From: Clostridium_AD sp036569345
GTDB lineage: Bacteria; Bacillota; Clostridia; Clostridiales; Clostridiaceae
Direction: 5' to 3'
NCBI RefSeq assembly: GCF_036569345.1
Contig: NZ_DATCQT010000018.1
Coordinates: forward strand, 1 to 64,000
Length of the DNA stretch: 64,000 nucleotides
The notes beneath the pieces are model-generated. The model had not been told where the DNA came from and made no database searches. It saw only the letters and a list, made by a program, of their open reading frames with translations. A program made the translations under genes and the position numbers. Shown in pieces: positions 59,919 through 64,000 of the stretch; within the stretch, counting starts at the first letter, position 1; each line of letters opens with the position of its first letter.

Positions 59919-61079
59919 CTATTCTTTATCATAATTATTTCTTACGTATTCCCGTACCATAAGGTCAACTTTTAAAATTTCTTCAAGATTCGGATTAATA
60001 TTATGTTCAAATTTATTCATGCATTTTTCTATAATGTCTTCTATCTGAAGATACTTAATTTTATAATCTAAAAATAGTTCAACAGCTACTTCATTAGCCG
60101 CATTCATAATAGCTGGCATATTTCCATCCATTTTGCCCGCTTTAAAGGCCAATTTAAGACATTTGAAAGTATCCATATCTGGTTTTTCAAAAGTTAAATT
60201 ACCCATGTTATAAAAATCTAGTTTTGCAATGACAGTATTTTTTCTTTCAGGGTAGTTTATAGCGTATTGAATAGGTAGTCTCATATCAGTGGAACTCAAT
60301 TGTGCTATTACACTTCCATCTTTGTACTCTACCATAGAATGTATTATACTTTGAGGATGAACTACCACTTGTATGTTCTCATAATCTACATCAAATAACC
60401 AGTGTGCCTCTATAACCTCAAGCCCCTTATTCATAAGTGTTGAAGAATCAATTGAAATCTTTCTGCCCATATTCCATTTAGGGTGTTTAAGAGCCTCTTC
60501 AGGTTTTATTTTTACCAATTCCTGTTTACTTTTGCCCCTAAATGGGCCACCTGATGCAGTTAATATTATTTTATTAACTGTTTCTAACCTATTGCCCTGT
60601 AGACATTGAAAAATAGCACCGTGCTCTGAATCAACCGGCAAAATGTTTACATTGTTTTTTTTAGCAGCATCAATAACTAATTTACCTGCTACAACTAGTG
60701 TTTCTTTATTTGCTAAAGCAATATCTTTTCCAGCGTTAATAGCTTTCATAGTGGGTACTAAACCAATCATCCCTACAACCGATGTTACTACAATGTCAAC
60801 TTCTGGTAAAGTACTTATATAATTTAATCCATCCAACCCATGTAATATTATAGTTGATTTTTTATTTAACCTGCAATATTCTTTAAGCTTAAGTGATGCC
60901 ACTTCATCCATCATCGCAACATATTTAGGTTTAAATTCCTCTATGATAGGTATAATTTTTTCAAAGTTAGTATTCGCAGAAATTCCAACGATAATAAAAT
61001 TGTTAATATCTGATCTAATAACATCTAGCGTTTGAGTTCCAATGGATCCCGTAACGCCTAAAATAGTAAGCTTCTTCAT
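59919..61079 (-). CDS. dxr: 1-deoxy-D-xylulose 5-phosphate reductoisomerase
   Basis: Dxr makes methylerythritol 4-phosphate, the committed MEP pathway step. 'ILGVTGSIGTQTLDVIRS' is the NADPH loop, 'LANKETLVVAGKLV' and 'LPVDSEHGAIFQCL' hold the metal ligands, and 'LTASGGPFRGKS' is the substrate loop. The ATG at 61079 follows GGAGAG and gives 386 residues; an ATG six codons earlier lacks a site. In Firmicutes it normally follows cdsA closely; here a 557-base gap separates them. Confidence 0.97.
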   Translation of the reverse strand: MKKLTILGVTGSIGTQTLDVIRSDINNFIIVGISANTNFEKIIPIIEEFKPKYVAMMDEVASLKLKEYCRLNKKSTIILHGLDGLNYISTLPEVDIVVTSVVGMIGLVPTMKAINAGKDIALANKETLVVAGKLVIDAAKKNNVNILPVDSEHGAIFQCLQGNRLETVNKIILTASGGPFRGKSKQELVKIKPEEALKHPKWNMGRKISIDSSTLMNKGLEVIEAHWLFDVDYENIQVVVHPQSIIHSMVEYKDGSVIAQLSSTDMRLPIQYAINYPERKNTVIAKLDFYNMGNLTFEKPDMDTFKCLKLAFKAGKMDGNMPAIMNAANEVAVELFLDYKIKYLQIEDIIEKCMNKFEHNINPNLEEILKVDLMVREYVRNNYDKE

Positions 61080-61636
61080 GTAAATCTCTCCATTCATGTA
61101 AATCTGTTGTTTATACCTTATATATTAGTAAATTCTGTAATACTTCAAATTTTCCCCTGTTATGAATTATAGCCAAGAAATCAACGGAAATAAGATCAAT
61201 ACTGAGTTATACCACCACTATCATAGTTTATAATGTAGTAACCAAAATCTTGATGATCTTACCAATTAACATATAACAGACCCCATATTTTTAAAATAAT
61301 TAATCCTTGTATAGCATATAATATAACATATTTATATACTAAAATAAAGCATTTAGTAATATTTTCTATTTTGTAAATAAATATCTGATTTGTAGTATTT
61401 ACCGTTCATTTTCTATGAATTTTAGTATTTATTATATTGTATTCATTAAATATCAAAAATATTAATATAGAATATAATTGAATATTACAATAAAATGTTT
61501 TAGGCAATAAGAAAATCATATATTGTCTTAAATGCCAACTCCCTACGAATTGTTTCTTTGCATTTTGTTCAATATATGATTATCTTAAGAGTCAAAAGAT
61601 AAGATTAAATTTATTCTGCCTTCAACAGGCCCCTAA
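61080..61636. other. Long intergenic gap between dxr and cdsA
   Basis: This gap interrupts an otherwise tight operon. No complete gene was found. A short minus-strand run with a coding look (…DFGYYIINYDSGG…, about 61200-61260) ends in a stop and has stops upstream. An 18-bp near-perfect inverted repeat is at about 61510-61590 and is listed separately. A promoter for dxr is likely here, but none was assigned. Confidence 0.5.
61510..61589. repeat. Orphan inverted repeat in the dxr-cdsA gap
   Basis: Arms of about 18 bases (TAAGAAAATCATATATTG and CAATATATGATTATCTTA, one mismatch) enclose a 44-base loop containing CCAACTCCCTACGAATTG. The region lacks a transposase gene. It could be a small mobile-element remnant, a non-coding RNA or a regulatory stem. 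Confidence 0.5.
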
Positions 61637-62443
61637 TTATAATCCTATCACGAATGTAATATAATAAAATGCTACAACAGACACAAATAGAATACTATCA
61701 AATCTGTCCAAAATGCCGCCGTGGCCTGGAATAAGACTGCTATAGTCCTTGGCCCCTACAAATCTTTTTATTGATGATGCTATTAAATCTCCAAATTGCC
61801 CAAAAACACCACAAAGTACACCAATTGCAGCGTAATGATATAGTTGAATGGTAACCCCACATTTCGAAATAGCATAGCCATAAATTATACATCCTATAGT
61901 GCTTCCTAGGAGTCCTCCTATTGAGCCCTCAATAGTTTTATTGGGACTAACTTTAGGGCATAGCTTATGTTTTCCGCCCCTACCTAAGAACCTTCCAGAA
62001 TAGTAAGCTGAAGTGTCACAGCCCCAAGAACAAATAAATATAATCCATACTAGATATTGACCATATAATTTATTATTTATAAAAACTATAAAACTAAAAA
62101 ATACTGCCACATACAAAAAACCAAAAATAGTGAGAGCAACATCTACAAAATTATAATTTGTATAGACCACAGGAATACATAATAATAAGAAAATAATTGC
62201 TATTAAAATATATATATTAAAGCTGGATATAAAATTATTGCTCATATTTAAGTAATAAACTATGCATAATATATATCCTACAAACCCAATTGGCTTATAA
62301 TGTTTTTTTCTAGAAACTTTATAGAACTCATACATTCCCAAAAGTGAAAGTACCATTACACTATATTTTAAGTATACTCCACCTAAAAATAAAAATATTA
62401 TAAACGGCGCTAGAACAAGTGCTCCTATATATCTATTATTCAT
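61637..62443 (-). CDS. cdsA: Phosphatidate cytidylyltransferase
   Basis: CdsA makes CDP-diacylglycerol, precursor of most phospholipids. It is a multi-helix membrane protein. The family signature 'SSIKRFVGAKDYSSLIPGHG' followed by 'GILDRFDSILF' (S-x-K-R-x4-KD...HGG-x-x-D-R-x-D) is intact at the C terminus. At 268 residues it is usual. It starts 10 bases past uppS, and its product feeds PgsA. AGGTGAG precedes the ATG. Confidence 0.97.
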   Translation of the reverse strand: MNNRYIGALVLAPFIIFLFLGGVYLKYSVMVLSLLGMYEFYKVSRKKHYKPIGFVGYILCIVYYLNMSNNFISSFNIYILIAIIFLLLCIPVVYTNYNFVDVALTIFGFLYVAVFFSFIVFINNKLYGQYLVWIIFICSWGCDTSAYYSGRFLGRGGKHKLCPKVSPNKTIEGSIGGLLGSTIGCIIYGYAISKCGVTIQLYHYAAIGVLCGVFGQFGDLIASSIKRFVGAKDYSSLIPGHGGILDRFDSILFVSVVAFYYITFVIGL

Positions 62444-62453
62444 AATTTCTCAC

Positions 62454-63221
62454 CTATTTAACCTTTCCAAATCTTCTATCTCTTTTTTGATAATTAAGTA
62501 TTGCAGCTCTCAGCTCTTCCTCATGAAAATCTGGCCAATTAATATCTGAAAACCAAAGTTCTGAGTATGCGCTCTGCCATAGTAAAAAATTACTTAATCT
62601 TAATTCCCCACTTGGTCTTATTATAAGGTCTGGATCTGGCATTCCGCTTGTATACATATATCTTGAAAGTAAATCTTCATTTATTTCATCTTTAGATATT
62701 TTTTCACTCATTAAATCTAGTGAAATCTCTTTTACAGCATCTAATATCTCGTTTCTTCCACCATAATTTAGAGCTAAATTTAAAATCAATCCTTTATTAT
62801 TTTTTGTTTTTTCATAAGCATGATTTAATTCTGCTTTGCATATCAAAGGTAATTCTGATATGTTCCCAATGGAATTAATAACAACATTATTAGCGTTTAA
62901 TTCCTCGAATTCATTTTTTAGGTACTCTACTAATAATTTCATTAAAGAATCAACCTCTTTTAAAGGTCTATTCCAATTTTCAGTTGAAAATGCATAAAGT
63001 GTTAAATATTCAACTCCTAAATTATTGCATTCTTTAACTATTTTTCTAATAGCCTCAACTCCAGCCTTATGCCCAAGTGCTCTCGGTAAATTACGTTTTT
63101 TAGCCCATCTACCATTTCCATCCATTATAATTGCAATATGCTTAGGTATTTTTGACATATCTAACTCTACTTTATTATTAGTATTTTTTTTCTTTTTCAA
63201 AAAAGCGAATAATTTTTTCAA
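62454..63221 (-). CDS. uppS: Undecaprenyl diphosphate synthase UppS
   Basis: UppS condenses eight IPP units onto farnesyl diphosphate, giving the C55 lipid for cell-wall synthesis. 'HIAIIMDGNGRWAKKRNLPR' (catalytic Asp) and 'ALGHKAGVEAIR' are present, with 'YLTLYAFSTENWNRP' and 'DLIIRPSGELRLSNFLLWQS' binding the substrates. A Lys-rich N-terminal stretch of 22 residues precedes the core. The start is TTG with GGAGGG 8 bases upstream. At 255 residues it is standard. Its product is the carrier the 8776 glycosyltransferase would use. Confidence 0.96.
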   Translation of the reverse strand: MKKLFAFLKKKKNTNNKVELDMSKIPKHIAIIMDGNGRWAKKRNLPRALGHKAGVEAIRKIVKECNNLGVEYLTLYAFSTENWNRPLKEVDSLMKLLVEYLKNEFEELNANNVVINSIGNISELPLICKAELNHAYEKTKNNKGLILNLALNYGGRNEILDAVKEISLDLMSEKISKDEINEDLLSRYMYTSGMPDPDLIIRPSGELRLSNFLLWQSAYSELWFSDINWPDFHEEELRAAILNYQKRDRRFGKVK

Positions 63222-63250
63222 TAAAATTCCCTCCTTTTTAGTTGTTATAG

Positions 63251-63300
63251 TATAATTTTAAATAGAACCTGCATTTATGCAGGTTCTATTTAAAATTATA
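63251..63300. repeat. 50-bp near-perfect palindrome between frr and uppS
   Basis: Twenty-four-base arms are exact complements around a central TT. The core GAACCTGCAT/ATGCAGGTTC is flanked by A/T-rich arms. It lies directly after the frr stop. It probably acts as a partial terminator or processing site within the pyrH-frr-uppS operon. Confidence 0.75.
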
Positions 63301-63302
63301 TA

Positions 63303-63860
63303 CTAAACTGACATTATTTCTTTTTCTTTATTATCTATTAATTGATCTACTTCTTTAATAAATTTATCTGTTTCTTTTTGAATGATATCTTCCGATTTTT
63401 TAACTTCATCTTCAGTAATTTCACTGTTTTTTTTCAAAGCCTTTATTTTATCATTTGCATCTCGCCTAATAGATCTAACAGCAACTTTAGCTTCTTCACC
63501 AGTTTTCTTAACAATTTTAAGTAAATTTTTTCTTGTTTCCTCAGTAAGTTCAGGAATAATTAATCTAATTGCGGATCCATCATTTGATGGGTTTAATCCT
63601 AAATCAGATTTCAATATAGCTTTTTCTATCTCTTTCATAGTTGCTTTATCCCATGGTTGAATTAGAAGTACCCTAGCTTCTGGTGATGATACGTTTGCTA
63701 CTTGACTTACTGGAACAAGACTTCCATAAGACTCAACACGAATTCTATCTAGCATTGAAGCATTTGCCCTACCTGCTTTAAGACTTCCAAGCTCATGTTT
63801 TAAAACAGCAATAGATTTTTTCATTTTTTCATCAGCAAGACTAATAATTTGTTTAATCAT
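63303..63860 (-). CDS. frr: Ribosome recycling factor
   Basis: RRF splits post-termination ribosomes with EF-G. The 185-residue three-helix/beta protein has 'KKSIAVLKHELGSLKAGRAN', 'VSQVANVSSPEARVLLIQPW' and 'DLGLNPSNDGSAIRLIIPEL', all conserved, and ends in the usual coiled helix. GGAGGG precedes the ATG. It follows pyrH by about 15 bases and precedes uppS, the common bacterial order. Confidence 0.98.
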   Translation of the reverse strand: MIKQIISLADEKMKKSIAVLKHELGSLKAGRANASMLDRIRVESYGSLVPVSQVANVSSPEARVLLIQPWDKATMKEIEKAILKSDLGLNPSNDGSAIRLIIPELTEETRKNLLKIVKKTGEEAKVAVRSIRRDANDKIKALKKNSEITEDEVKKSEDIIQKETDKFIKEVDQLIDNKEKEIMSV

Positions 63861-63875
63861 AGAATTCCCTCCATT

Positions 63876-64000
63876 TTATACTGATTCCTTAGTACAATCA
63901 GATACTAAAGTACCAATTTTTTCTCCTAAAATTGCTTTTTTTATGTTTTCAGGATTATCTAATCCAAAAACTAATATTGGTATATTATTATCCATACATA
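63876..64000 (-). CDS. pyrH: C-terminal end of UMP kinase PyrH (cut by window edge)
   Basis: The minus strand reads, in frame to a TAA, the segment 'MDNNIPILVFGLDNPENIKK' and then 'AILGEKIGTLVSD'. This is the characteristic C terminus of bacterial UMP kinase, an amino-acid-kinase-fold hexamer that makes UDP. The rest lies beyond the window. The frr gene follows after 15 bases, the normal order, which supports the call. Confidence 0.85.
   Translation of the reverse strand, partial: CMDNNIPILVFGLDNPENIKKAILGEKIGTLVSDCTKESV

Noticed and set aside
1..64000. CRISPR arrays, rRNA or tRNA genes
   Set aside because: No regularly spaced direct repeats and no rRNA or cloverleaf-like sequences were recognised on reading both strands; a dedicated search such as tRNAscan or Infernal was not run.

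Overview
The window is AT-rich DNA from a low-GC, endospore-forming Firmicute, most likely a Clostridium sensu stricto species. The basis is the gene order, the AGGAGG-type ribosome binding sites, frequent TTG and GTG starts, and the presence of PolC, RNase Y, SpoIIIE/FtsK, YmxH and a decayed spore-surface-like gene. Species cannot be fixed from the sequence alone. Almost everything is on the minus strand; only a flavin reductase (10043-10627) and a small ORF plus aminotransferase (18940-20331) are on the plus strand.

Bases 1 to about 10,600 are accessory. They hold the start of an IS3-type transposase at the edge, a Nudix hydrolase, small lipoproteins and membrane proteins, two GNAT acetyltransferases, a multiply frameshifted spore-surface-like pseudogene (3973-4610), a carboxymuconolactone-decarboxylase-like protein, and a two-gene polyprenol-sugar glycosyltransferase module (6601-9723). 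Most of these are single genes closed by hairpin terminators.

Bases 10,700 to 31,900 mix housekeeping genes: MYG1-like, miaA, mutL, mutS and miaB (tRNA modification and mismatch repair); a FAD protein, cmk and ispH; an RpiR regulator; rluB; msrA; an SSB next to the UV endonuclease uvsE; a tyrosine recombinase; ptsH; and two aminotransferases. The SSB gene has a LexA-like box upstream. msrA has a long structured leader that also masks its ribosome binding site.

Bases 31,900 to 64,000 are the conserved clostridial core, read right to left: pyrH-frr-uppS-cdsA-dxr-rseP-ispG-polC (ribosome recycling, membrane lipid and isoprenoid synthesis, replication), then rimP-nusA-ylxR-rplGA-infB-rbfA-nrnA-truB-ribF (translation and RNA), then rpsO, pnp, mlpA, ymxH, dapG, tepA, ftsK/spoIIIE, rimO, pgsA, recA and rny. 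Promoters with good -35/-10 boxes are visible for rimP, rpsO, recA and rny. The rimP and rpsO leaders have structures consistent with NusA- and S15-dependent autoregulation.

No rRNA, tRNA, CRISPR array or prophage block was seen, and no clear new multi-gene system. The observations most worth following are the msrA leader, the orphan inverted repeat near 61.5 kb, the likely ATT start of mutL, the SOS box before ssb, and a conserved-looking 52-residue cysteine-containing peptide at 18940.
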